Notes: generated from the letters alone by a model not told the origin. A DNA stretch of 7,962 nucleotides from an uncultured Carnobacterium sp. (GCA_937967765.1 CALCML010000137.1:1-7962); one strand, 5' to 3'. Numbered from the stretch's first letter, positions 1-6,864 are shown. Numbers and translations are program-made.

Positions 1-23
1 TGGGCCAAATAAGGAGAATGAGA

Positions 24-626
24 TTGAAAAAAGATTATTTAGGACTGCGACTCGTGTTACTCGTCATCGCCTGTTTCTTAATCGGACTTGGCGCGAAGAT
101 GGCAGGTTCGAGTACATTAGGAGCGGACGTTGTCGTTCTTGTGTGGGAAGGGTTAAATCGCACCTTTGGAGTGGATATGGGAACGAGTAATATCATTGTT
201 TCCCTTGTATTTCTTGCCATTACGCTAAGTATCAACTGGAGATATATTGGATTTGGAACAGTTGTAGGGATGTTCTTACAAAGCTTCTTTATTGAACTGT
301 TCGATTTTAGAGCCCTTGCCGAAATGGATATAACCGTAAAAGTAGTGGCTATGGTAGTAGGGATTGCTTTAATCGCCATGGGGTGTGCAGTATATGCTTT
401 AGCAGAACTTGGAGTTGGACCATATATTGCCGCAACGCTAGCCTTACATGAAAAATTCAAAACATCCATCCCTAAAAATAAGTTCTTTATCGATGCGAGT
501 TGTGTGATCACCGCCGCGATATTGGGACAATGGCCAACGATTGGACCTGTAGTATCATTATTGATTAGTGGAGTCATTATGGACCAAACAATGGTGATTT
601 TGAAGAAATTTTTACCAATTAAATAA
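24..626 (+). CDS. YczE/YitT-type integral membrane protein
   Basis: Predicted polytopic membrane protein of the YczE/YyaS/YitT group, whose transport or other role is not established. With the start chosen here it has 200 residues, close to the size of Bacillus YczE. Hydrophobic segments lie near residues 6-27, 55-70, 75-93, 103-128 and 155-193, and the GVGPY stretch at 130-134 resembles the conserved glycine-proline turn of this family. I chose the TTG at 24 because AAGGAG at 11-16 sits 7 nt before it; an ATG at 18 is in frame but only 1 nt from that site, too close for normal initiation. The first 12 bases read as three codons plus TAA in frame 1, so a preceding gene may end here and the two may be cotranscribed. 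A strong terminator follows, separating it from the sugar operon. Family call is from sequence character; function is unknown. Confidence 0.8.
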   Translation: MKKDYLGLRLVLLVIACFLIGLGAKMAGSSTLGADVVVLVWEGLNRTFGVDMGTSNIIVSLVFLAITLSINWRYIGFGTVVGMFLQSFFIELFDFRALAEMDITVKVVAMVVGIALIAMGCAVYALAELGVGPYIAATLALHEKFKTSIPKNKFFIDASCVITAAILGQWPTIGPVVSLLISGVIMDQTMVILKKFLPIK

Positions 627-639
627 AATAGACAAAATG

Positions 640-681
640 AAACCTATCTACACGAGAAATCCTTTTGTAGATAGGTTTTTT
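640..681 (+). terminator. Intrinsic terminator after the YczE-type gene
   Basis: A perfect 13-bp stem (640-652 with 666-678, core ACCTATCTACA/TGTAGATAGGT) encloses a 13-nt loop and runs directly into a T tract at 676-681. This has the form of a rho-independent terminator for the upstream gene and insulates the downstream sugar operon. Confidence 0.88.
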
Positions 682-705
682 AGCGCTTTATCGAAAATAT
701 GAAAC

Positions 706-720
706 ATGATACCGTTTCCA
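706..720 (+). promoter_or_regulatory. cre-like operator 1 (CcpA or other LacI-family site)
   Basis: ATGATACCGTTTCCA matches the WTGNAANCGNWNNCW catabolite-responsive element consensus at all but one defined position (T for A at 710). It lies about 75 bp upstream of the predicted -10 box, a position compatible with modulation of the sugar operon by CcpA. A dedicated LacI/GalR-type repressor could use a similar site; the sequence alone does not separate these. Confidence 0.5.
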
Positions 721-725
721 AAGAG

Positions 726-767
726 AGCAAAATAGTACAAGTCAAAAGCAAAATAGTTATTGTGAAA
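726..767 (+). repeat. Tandem 21-bp direct repeat next to the -35 box
   Basis: Two adjacent 21-bp units (726-746 and 747-767) share 16 of 21 bases: an identical AGCAAAATAGT block, four divergent bases, GT, one divergent base, then AAA. The period equals two helical turns and the second unit overlaps the proposed -35 box at 760-765. Direct repeats with this spacing next to -35 are typical of activator sites, notably of AraC/XylS-family regulators. The identity of the regulator is inference, and no regulator gene lies in the window. Confidence 0.6.
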
Positions 768-788
768 GCGGTTTTTTCGTTGTAAACT
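760..788 (+). promoter_or_regulatory. Predicted sigma-A promoter of the sugar operon
   Basis: The -35 TTGTGA (760-765) and -10 TAAACT (783-788) each match 4 of 6 consensus bases, with an ideal 17-bp spacer. Transcription would begin near 795, giving a leader of about 34 nt before the lipoprotein start. The weak -35 overlaps both a direct repeat and a cre-like site, as expected for a promoter that needs activation and can be blocked. Confidence 0.55.
762..776 (+). promoter_or_regulatory. cre-like operator 2 overlapping the promoter
   Basis: GTGAAAGCGGTTTTT has the TGAAAGCG core and matches 13 of 15 positions of the WTGNAANCGNWNNCW cre consensus. It covers the 3' part of the -35 box and the spacer, where bound CcpA would be expected to repress by blocking RNA polymerase. 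Confidence 0.55.
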
Positions 789-828
789 AAAAGTGTCTTA
801 AAAAGTAATAGAACTAGGGGGAGACAAC

Positions 829-2184
829 ATGAAAAAGAAAGTATTACTATCAAGCGCAGCATTATTAGCAGCTGTATCTTTAGCAGCTTGCGGAAATAAT
901 AGCAACAGCACTAGTAAGACAGATTCAACTACTCAACAAGGAGGAGCTGCTAAAGAGAAAGTTACTCTTAAATTAGCTGCCTTAGAAAGTGGTTACGGCG
1001 CAGAAATGTGGCCAGCAATCATCAAAGCTTATGAAGAGGCAAATCCAAACGTTAAAGTGGAATTGACTCAAGATAAGGAAATCGAAGATAAAATTACGCC
1101 TCAAATGAAAGCTGGCGATTACCCAGATATCGTAATGTTAGCTTTAGGACGTAAAAAAGCTTTACCAGAAACATTAATTAAAGAAAAAGCTTTAGCTGAC
1201 TTAACTGGATTATTCGATATGAAAGTTTACGGCGAAGACAAAAAAGTTTCTGAAAAATTATTAAACAACGTATTAGGAACAACAGTAACTGACCCTTACG
1301 GAGACGGAAAACACTACTTAGCACCAATGTTCTACGCTCCAACAGGATTATTCTACAACGAAGCGTTATTCAAATCTAAAGGTTGGGAAGTTCCAAAAGA
1401 TATGCCTGGTATGAAAGAATTAGCTGAAAAAGCTAAGAAAGATGGCATTTCATTATTCACTTATCCAGTATCTGGATACTTAGATAGCTTCTTCCCAGCA
1501 TTATTAGCAAACGCTGGAGGCGTTGATTTATTCAACAAAGCAATGAAATATGACACAGGAGCATTCACTTCTGAAGGCGCAACTAAAGCTTTTGAAGCAT
1601 TAGGAACATTCTTACAAAACGTTGAACCTTCAACAGTAGCAAACGCAAACCCACAAAGCTTCACTAAGAACCAACAATTAATCTTAGACAACAAAGCTTT
1701 ATTCATGCCAAACGGTACTTGGGTAGTTGGGGAAATGGCTAAAGCACCTCGTGCAGAAGGATTCAAATGGTCTATGACAGCTGCACCAGCAATCGAAAAA
1801 GGTGGCAAACGTTATGTTTACTCATTCTTCGAACACATCTGGGTTCCAAAAGAATCTAAGAACCAAGAAGCAGCTAAAGAATTCTTATCATTCTTATACT
1901 CTGACAAAGCAGCAGAAATCTTTGCTAAATACAACGCAGCTCAACCAATTAAAGGTGTAACAGCTAAGTTACCTGATGAATTGAAATCATTATACAAAGT
2001 TGTAGATGAAGTTGATGGCGTAATCAATGGTAACTTCGTAGCTACTAAACCTGTTGAAGGCGTAAGCATGAAAGACACATTATATGGTCAAATCGACTCT
2101 GTAGCATCTGGTCAAAAAACAGTTGCTGAATGGCAAAAATCTGTAGAAGAAGTTAGCCAAAAACTAAAAGCAGCAGTTGAATAA
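829..2184 (+). CDS. Sugar ABC transporter solute-binding lipoprotein (family 1)
   Basis: Extracellular carbohydrate-binding lipoprotein of an ABC importer, 451 aa. Residues 1-21 form a lipoprotein signal: KKK basic start, hydrophobic core, and lipobox L18-A19-A20-C21, so C21 should be lipidated and anchor the protein outside the membrane. A flexible Asn/Ser/Thr/Gln-rich linker (about 22-42) precedes the two-lobed binding domain of the family 1 type. AGGGGGAG at 816-823 lies 5 nt before the ATG. Two MalF/MalG-like permease genes and a GH112 phosphorylase follow, so the ligand is inferred to be a Gal-beta-1,3-HexNAc disaccharide or a glycan containing it, by analogy with the bifidobacterial galacto-/lacto-N-biose binding protein. 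Leucine is encoded overwhelmingly by TTA and glutamine by CAA, more uniformly than in the phosphorylase gene, suggesting high expression. The ligand itself cannot be read from sequence. Confidence 0.92.
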   Translation: MKKKVLLSSAALLAAVSLAACGNNSNSTSKTDSTTQQGGAAKEKVTLKLAALESGYGAEMWPAIIKAYEEANPNVKVELTQDKEIEDKITPQMKAGDYPDIVMLALGRKKALPETLIKEKALADLTGLFDMKVYGEDKKVSEKLLNNVLGTTVTDPYGDGKHYLAPMFYAPTGLFYNEALFKSKGWEVPKDMPGMKELAEKAKKDGISLFTYPVSGYLDSFFPALLANAGGVDLFNKAMKYDTGAFTSEGATKAFEALGTFLQNVEPSTVANANPQSFTKNQQLILDNKALFMPNGTWVVGEMAKAPRAEGFKWSMTAAPAIEKGGKRYVYSFFEHIWVPKESKNQEAAKEFLSFLYSDKAAEIFAKYNAAQPIKGVTAKLPDELKSLYKVVDEVDGVINGNFVATKPVEGVSMKDTLYGQIDSVASGQKTVAEWQKSVEEVSQKLKAAVE

Positions 2185-2206
2185 TTCAAATAGAATGAAT
2201 TAAATA

Positions 2207-2265
2207 AGAGTGGGATGCGAAGCAATTTTCAAGGATGAAAATTCCTTCCGCCCACTCTCATTTTA
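2207..2265 (+). terminator. Intercistronic hairpin (attenuator or mRNA stabiliser)
   Basis: AGAGTGGG (2207-2214) pairs with CCCACTCT (2251-2258), and inside it GAAG (2219-2222)/CTTC (2245-2248) and AATTTTC (2224-2230)/GAAAATT (2237-2243) continue the helix around a 6-nt AAGGAT loop. Only a short T run (2261-2264) follows, so read-through is likely. Placed between the binding-protein gene and the permease genes, it probably lowers downstream expression and protects the 3' end of the upstream message, giving binding protein in excess. Confidence 0.7.
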
Positions 2266-2294
2266 TCTAAAAATGGTTGAAAGAGGGCAGAACG

Positions 2295-3179
2295 ATGAAA
2301 AATCGTAGAAAAAGAGAGAAAAATTTATTTATTCTCGTGTGTCTATTACCTGCACTAATTTTATTCTTTACGTTTTTAATTTACCCAACGATTCAAGTAT
2401 TCCGCATGTCCATGTTCAAATGGGGCGGATTCTCAAACAATCAACAATTTGTTGGATTGGATAACTTTAAAATCTTATGGCAAGATGAAAATTTCTTTAG
2501 AACGATTCAGAACACAATCTTACTAATCGTAGTGGTAACACTCTTTACAGTAGTATTGGCAGTTCTTTTCGCGGCAATCCTTTCAACAGAAAAGATTCGC
2601 GGAAACAACTTCTTCAGAATTATTTTCTACATCCCTAATATTTTATCAATCGTAGTTATTGCAGGTATTTTCTCAGCAATTTATGATCCAAAAGCTGGAC
2701 TTTTAAATGCTGTATTACCAGAAGCATGGAATAAATTATGGCTGGGTGATCAAAGTATTGTTATTTACTCACTTGCATTTGCATTAATTTGGCAAGCGAT
2801 TGGGTACTACATGGTTATGTATATGGCAGGGATGGCGAATATTCCAGCAAGCTTGTATGAAGCAGCTGACCTTGATGGAGCTGGAAAAATCGGTAAATTC
2901 TTTAACGTTACATTACCATTGATTTGGAATAGTATTCGTACAACATTAACATTCTTCATTATCAGTACGATTAACTTAAGTTTCTTACTTGTACAAATCT
3001 TGACAGACGGTGGACCAGACGGATCAACTGAAGTGTTCTTAAGCTACATGTTCAAACAAGCTTATACAAACTCTTCATACGGATACGGTATGGCAATCGG
3101 GGTAGTTATCTTTATATTCTCATTCGGATTATCAGGTATCGTAAGTCATATTACGAAACGCGATATTCTTGAATACTAG
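2295..3179 (+). CDS. Sugar ABC transporter permease, MalF type
   Basis: First membrane subunit of the carbohydrate importer, 294 aa with this start. A short basic N-terminus (KNRRKREK) precedes six predicted membrane helices beginning near residues 10, 75, 112, 155, 210 and 262. The cytoplasmic EAA loop that docks the ATPase is clear: E189-A190-A191 with G195, followed by the LPLI pattern. An in-frame TTG at 2277 would add six residues but has no ribosome binding site; the ATG at 2295 has AAGAGGG (2281-2287) 7 nt upstream and was preferred. It follows an intercistronic hairpin and is separated by 11 nt from the partner permease gene, so the two are surely cotranscribed. Substrate is inferred from the phosphorylase gene downstream. 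Confidence 0.93.
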   Translation: MKNRRKREKNLFILVCLLPALILFFTFLIYPTIQVFRMSMFKWGGFSNNQQFVGLDNFKILWQDENFFRTIQNTILLIVVVTLFTVVLAVLFAAILSTEKIRGNNFFRIIFYIPNILSIVVIAGIFSAIYDPKAGLLNAVLPEAWNKLWLGDQSIVIYSLAFALIWQAIGYYMVMYMAGMANIPASLYEAADLDGAGKIGKFFNVTLPLIWNSIRTTLTFFIISTINLSFLLVQILTDGGPDGSTEVFLSYMFKQAYTNSSYGYGMAIGVVIFIFSFGLSGIVSHITKRDILEY

Positions 3180-3190
3180 GAGGGGAGATC

Positions 3191-4069
3191 ATGAAAGGAA
3201 ATACTCGTTCATTCGAAAAGCTGTATAAAGCTTTTATATACGTAGCGCTGATTACATTAGCGATTAGTATTATTGTACCAGTGGGCTGGGTCTTCTTAGC
3301 TTCTGTTAAAGAGAATAGAGAGTTCTACGGATCTCCATGGACAATGCCAGAAGGATTCTACATCCAAAACTTTGTGGATGCTTGGAATAAAGCAAAAATG
3401 GGTGACTACATGTTGAACTCAGTGATTGTTACAGCATTAGCGTTAACAATCCTTGTAGTTGTAGCCATTCCTTCTTCATACGTATTAGCACGTTACAAAT
3501 TCCCAGGAAGTCGTTTCATTAACTCTTTACTAAAAGGTGGATTATTCATCAACGTAAACTATATCGTTGTACCAATCTTCTTAATGTTACTGGACTGGGA
3601 TAAAGGACTAAAAGGATTCGGCATTAACGGATTCTTCCTTAACAACATTTTCGTCTTAGCAGTTGTGTATGCAGCGACATCATTACCATTTACGATTTAT
3701 TTATTATCAAACTTCTTCAAGACATTACCAACAACGTTCGAAGAAGCAGCATCGATTGACGGTGCAGGATATTTCACAACAATGGTTCGCGTTATGACAC
3801 CAATGGCAAGACCAAGTATTATCACAGTAATCTTATTCAACTTCCTCTCATTCTGGAATGAATACATTATCGCTCTTACATTAATGCCAGGTAAAAACCA
3901 AACTTTACCAGTAGGGTTGAAAAACTTAATTCAAGCGCAACGTGGGGCAGCTGAATACGGACAATTATACGCAGGGATGGTATTAGTAATGTTACCAACA
4001 TTAATTTTATACATTCTTGTTCAAAATAAACTAACACAAGGGATGACACTAGGCGGCTCTAAAGAGTAA
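3191..4069 (+). CDS. Sugar ABC transporter permease, MalG type
   Basis: Second membrane subunit of the same importer, 292 aa, the normal length for MalG/LacG-like proteins. It has six predicted helices, the first at about residues 13-36, and the EAA docking loop E185-A186-A187 with G191, followed by a TPMARP turn. The stop of the preceding permease overlaps a very strong site (AGGAGG at 3178-3183, 7 nt before the ATG), indicating tight cotranslation of the pair at equal amounts. No ATPase gene follows; as in many Firmicutes sugar operons of this class, a shared MsmK/MalK-type ATPase encoded elsewhere is presumably used. Confidence 0.93.
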   Translation: MKGNTRSFEKLYKAFIYVALITLAISIIVPVGWVFLASVKENREFYGSPWTMPEGFYIQNFVDAWNKAKMGDYMLNSVIVTALALTILVVVAIPSSYVLARYKFPGSRFINSLLKGGLFINVNYIVVPIFLMLLDWDKGLKGFGINGFFLNNIFVLAVVYAATSLPFTIYLLSNFFKTLPTTFEEAASIDGAGYFTTMVRVMTPMARPSIITVILFNFLSFWNEYIIALTLMPGKNQTLPVGLKNLIQAQRGAAEYGQLYAGMVLVMLPTLILYILVQNKLTQGMTLGGSKE

Positions 4070-4092
4070 TCGTCATCGCAGGAGGAAAGAAA

Positions 4093-6333
4093 ATGGGTAA
4101 AACAAAAGGGCGTTTAACCCTACCAAGTGAATCGAATTTTCTTGAACAGACTAAAGAATTGCTCGACCGTTGGGGTGCAGATGCAATTCGTGATAGCGAT
4201 GGAACGAAACTCGATGAAGCAACCAAACAATTAGATGCAAAAATCTATACAACCTACTTTGTAGCACGTAACCATAATGATTTCATCAAAGATCATATGG
4301 AAGAGTGCCAACAAATCTTCGTCATGTCAAAATTCTGGTTAGCAACAGAAGATACGCTAACGATTCCATTTATGGAAGGCTACTTCGAAGACCAAGTGCA
4401 ACCAGACTATGTACATGATCCAAAAAGATATTGGGAAGTCATCGACCGTACTACTGGAGAAGTGGTTCCGGTTGAGAAATGGACTGTCCATGAAGAAAAC
4501 AACACGATTACGATTGAAGGCACTCGTCCTTTCCATGAGTATACAGTGTCGTTTCTAGTGTATGCGATTTGGGATCCAACTCAAATGTACAATCATATTA
4601 CGAATAACTGGGGCGATGTTCCTCACGATATTCCATTTGATGTACGTGGACCTCATTCAAATCAATTCATGCACTCTTATTTAAAACAATGGTTAAAAGA
4701 CAATCCGGATACTGATGTGGTTCGTTTTACAACGTTCTTCTATCATTTCACATTAATTTTCAACAACTTAGGAAAAGAAAAATTTGTGGACTGGTTCGGA
4801 TATGGTGCTAGCGTTTCAGTCGCAGCACTTGAAGCTTTTGCTAAGGAAAAAGGCTATCGCTTAAGAGCAGAAGACATCGTGGATGAAGGGTACTATAACT
4901 CAACATTCCGCACACCAAGTAAAGCGTACTTAGACTATATCGACTTCATTCAAGCGTTCGTTGCAAGAGAAGCGAAGAAATTAGTCGACGAAGTACATGA
5001 TGCTGGTAAAGAAGCAATGATGTTCTTAGGAGATAACTGGATTGGTACAGAACCATACGGACCATACTTCGAACAAATTGGTTTAGATGCAGTGGTAGGT
5101 TCTGTCGGTGGCGGAGCAACTCTTCGTATGATTTCAGATATTCCACACGTAAAATATACAGAAGGAAGATTCTTACCATACTTCTTCCCAGATGTATTCC
5201 GAGAAGGAAATGATCCTACGATTGAAGCCAATAAAAACTGGTTATCAGCAAGACGTGCCATCATGCGTAACCCTGTAGACCGTATCGGATACGGCGGTTA
5301 TTTAAGTCTTGCATACAAATTCCCTAAATTTGTCGACTACATCGAACATGTAACAGATGAATTTAGAGAAATCTACGATATCGTAAAACATACAAAACCA
5401 TATACTGGTTTGAAAGTTGCCATCTTAAACGCGTGGGGACGCTTAAGAACTTGGCAAGCACACATGGTTGCCCATGAACTTCCATACAAACAAATCTATT
5501 CTTACCTTGGAATTATGGAAGCCTTAAGTGGTGCAAGTGTGGACGTAAGCTTTATCAGCTTTGACGATATCATTAACGATGGAGTTCCAGAAGGTGTCGA
5601 TGTCATCATCAACGCGGGGGATGCCGGTACTTCATTTAGCGGTGGAGAGGTTTGGAAGAATGAAACGCTCATTACACGTATTCGTGAATTCGTGTATAAC
5701 GGCGGTGGATTTGTCGGAGTTGGGGAACCAACAGCCGTTCATCATCAAGGAAGATTCTTCCAACTTGGAGATATTTTGGGTGTTGAAAGAGAAATGGGAT
5801 ATAGCCTTTCAACAGATAAATACTTTACAAAAGAATTGAAAGAACACTTTATTATCGAAGATATTGAAGATGTTCATAAGATTGACTTTGGGGAAAATAT
5901 TAAAAACGTGTATGGCTTAACGAGTGCAACAGAAGTACTTGAATTTAGCAATCCGAAAGTAAGTGCAGGTGGCGTCGAAGAAGGAATCGTTCTTCCAGCC
6001 AATGCCGAAGGAAAAGAATTCGGGGAAATCCATCTTGCAGCGAACCCTTACGGAAAAGGTCGTGGGGTTTACATCGCAGGACTTCCATACACACCAGAAA
6101 ATACAAGATTATTAATGCGTGCGTTATTCTACGCAGCAAATAAAGAAAGTGAATTAACGAAATGGTATGCAAGCAATCCATTAGTGGAAGTACATGCGTA
6201 TCCTGAAAAAGGAGTGTATGCAATCGTGAATAATACAAACGAATTGCAATCAACACTTGTTTATGATGGCGAAGGTGTATCAAGAACTGTGGAACTTGAG
6301 CCAAGCGAAATTAGATGGGAGAAGATATCATGA
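4093..6333 (+). CDS. lnpA: GH112 beta-1,3-galactosyl-N-acetylhexosamine phosphorylase
   Basis: Cytoplasmic phosphorylase of glycoside hydrolase family 112, which splits galacto-N-biose or lacto-N-biose with inorganic phosphate into alpha-galactose 1-phosphate and GalNAc or GlcNAc (EC 2.4.1.211). The 746-aa length is right for the family. The N-terminal GRLTLPSE segment and the MFLGDNWIGTEPYGPYF segment are characteristic; the aspartate of GDNW is residue 314 and aligns with the general acid known as Asp313 in the Bifidobacterium longum enzyme. The family layout is a catalytic TIM barrel (roughly 1-440), a Rossmann-like central domain (about 450-660, including VDVIINAGDAG) and a small C-terminal beta domain. 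AGGAGG at 4080-4085 is 7 nt before the ATG. GH112 also contains galactosyl-beta-1,4-rhamnose phosphorylases, so the acceptor sugar is inferred, not proven; the gene symbol follows bifidobacterial usage. Confidence 0.93.
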   Translation: MGKTKGRLTLPSESNFLEQTKELLDRWGADAIRDSDGTKLDEATKQLDAKIYTTYFVARNHNDFIKDHMEECQQIFVMSKFWLATEDTLTIPFMEGYFEDQVQPDYVHDPKRYWEVIDRTTGEVVPVEKWTVHEENNTITIEGTRPFHEYTVSFLVYAIWDPTQMYNHITNNWGDVPHDIPFDVRGPHSNQFMHSYLKQWLKDNPDTDVVRFTTFFYHFTLIFNNLGKEKFVDWFGYGASVSVAALEAFAKEKGYRLRAEDIVDEGYYNSTFRTPSKAYLDYIDFIQAFVAREAKKLVDEVHDAGKEAMMFLGDNWIGTEPYGPYFEQIGLDAVVGSVGGGATLRMISDIPHVKYTEGRFLPYFFPDVFREGNDPTIEANKNWLSARRAIMRNPVDRIGYGGYLSLAYKFPKFVDYIEHVTDEFREIYDIVKHTKPYTGLKVAILNAWGRLRTWQAHMVAHELPYKQIYSYLGIMEALSGASVDVSFISFDDIINDGVPEGVDVIINAGDAGTSFSGGEVWKNETLITRIREFVYNGGGFVGVGEPTAVHHQGRFFQLGDILGVEREMGYSLSTDKYFTKELKEHFIIEDIEDVHKIDFGENIKNVYGLTSATEVLEFSNPKVSAGGVEEGIVLPANAEGKEFGEIHLAANPYGKGRGVYIAGLPYTPENTRLLMRALFYAANKESELTKWYASNPLVEVHAYPEKGVYAIVNNTNELQSTLVYDGEGVSRTVELEPSEIRWEKIS

Positions 6334-6512
6334 ATCCTAAAGTGAAAATTTTAATCCGCATCGTTTTGATGTTGGTATGTTTATACGTAGTTATTTTAGG
6401 GCATCAGATGATTGGAAAAGAAGGCGTTGCAACAATGCTTGTTGGCTTAGCTGGATTACTTCTCTTGCTATGGGATTACAATCGTCCGTACTCTAAATCC
6501 ATGAAGCGTTAA
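6330..6512 (+). CDS. Small two-helix membrane protein coupled to the phosphorylase
   Basis: A 60-aa protein of unknown function with a basic N-terminus (NPKVKILIR), predicted helices at about 6-24 and 32-48, a short loop with GHQMIGKEG, and a basic C-terminal tail (DYNRPYSKSMKR). The two helices joined by a glycine-containing turn suggest a hairpin in the membrane with both ends in the cytoplasm. The ATG at 6330 overlaps the phosphorylase TGA (ATGA), with GGGAG at 6317-6321 about 8 nt upstream, so translation is probably coupled; an in-frame ATG at 6315 lies inside the phosphorylase gene without a good site. It resembles the short DUF6903-type proteins as I recall them, a tentative match. Position as last gene of the operon suggests a link to sugar uptake or the transporter, but no function can be assigned. 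Confidence 0.78.
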   Translation: MNPKVKILIRIVLMLVCLYVVILGHQMIGKEGVATMLVGLAGLLLLLWDYNRPYSKSMKR

Positions 6513-6524
6513 TAAAACTTAACT

Positions 6525-6562
6525 AGGAACAGGGGCTTGTTTAACAACAAGCCCCTGTTCCT
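6525..6562 (+). terminator. Perfect 17-bp hairpin at the end of the sugar operon
   Basis: AGGAACAGGGGCTTGTT (6525-6541) and its exact complement (6546-6562) enclose a TAAC loop, 12 nt after the last operon stop. The GC-rich stem is very stable, but only TTT follows, so it lacks the T tract of a classical terminator. Most likely it terminates or stabilises the operon message. Its 3' arm can also pair with 6846-6855 in the fold-back described next. Confidence 0.65.
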
Positions 6563-6855
6563 GTTTGCATGGAAACAATATTAAAAAACAACATAAGACA
6601 AAATGCGCAAAACCTGCGGTTTGTGATTACTGCGAAGATTTGTGGGTTCGTTTTATAGTAGCTGTAATGAGGGACCGGCTCGAGCCTGTAGTCTCTCGAC
6701 TTCAAAGTTCAAAACAGGAGTAAGGAATAAATTCCTAACTCCTGTTAATTCACCTTTGATCCTAATTCCCATTACTGCTACTATAAGAACCCGACAAATC
6801 TTCTTCGTAATCACAGTGCTATTTTTTAATATTGTGTTATGCAAAGGAAAAGGGG
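6552..6855. repeat. Large imperfect fold-back element (MITE-like or structured RNA)
   Basis: Most of the gap between the sugar operon and tmk is one imperfect inverted repeat. From outside in, the paired blocks are: 6552-6561/6846-6855 (9 of 10), TTTGCAT 6564-6570/6839-6845, a 13-bp block 6576-6588/6822-6834, 6622-6630/6807-6815, GAAGATTTGT 6634-6643/6794-6803, GGGTTC 6644-6649/6787-6792, TTATAGTAGC 6653-6662/6777-6786, GTAATG 6664-6669/6770-6775, and GGGA 6671-6674/6766-6769 (one G-T pair, competing slightly with the neighbour). The left arm carries about 27 extra bases with a small AAACC-TGC-GGTTT hairpin. A central hairpin pairs 6713-6721/6738-6746 and 6723-6728/6731-6736. No target duplication is obvious, and no transposase gene is present. 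I do not recognise a named RNA or element family. Confidence 0.72.
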
Positions 6856-6864
6856 GAGGAGAAA

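Noticed and set aside
1..12. End of an upstream gene (three codons then TAA)
   Set aside because: Plausible, since the stop would overlap the ribosome binding site of the next gene, but three codons are too few to support a feature.
35..577. 180-codon open frame on the minus strand
   Set aside because: It is entirely antisense to the YczE-type gene, has no ribosome binding site, and its translation lacks the character of a real protein.
5561..5839. 92-codon plus-strand frame inside the phosphorylase gene
   Set aside because: It is an out-of-frame shadow of an intact, well-conserved coding sequence, with no start signal.
6622..6815. SRP RNA, T-box or 6S RNA identity for the fold-back
   Set aside because: The SRP domain IV GGAAGGAAGCA-type core and the T-box TGGNACCGCG motif are absent. 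A 6S RNA-like outline exists, but the paired arms are long and uniform and no clear promoter precedes it, so no identity is claimed.
6552..6855. CRISPR array or insertion sequence
   Set aside because: There are no regularly spaced direct repeats with unique spacers, and no transposase or fragment of one.
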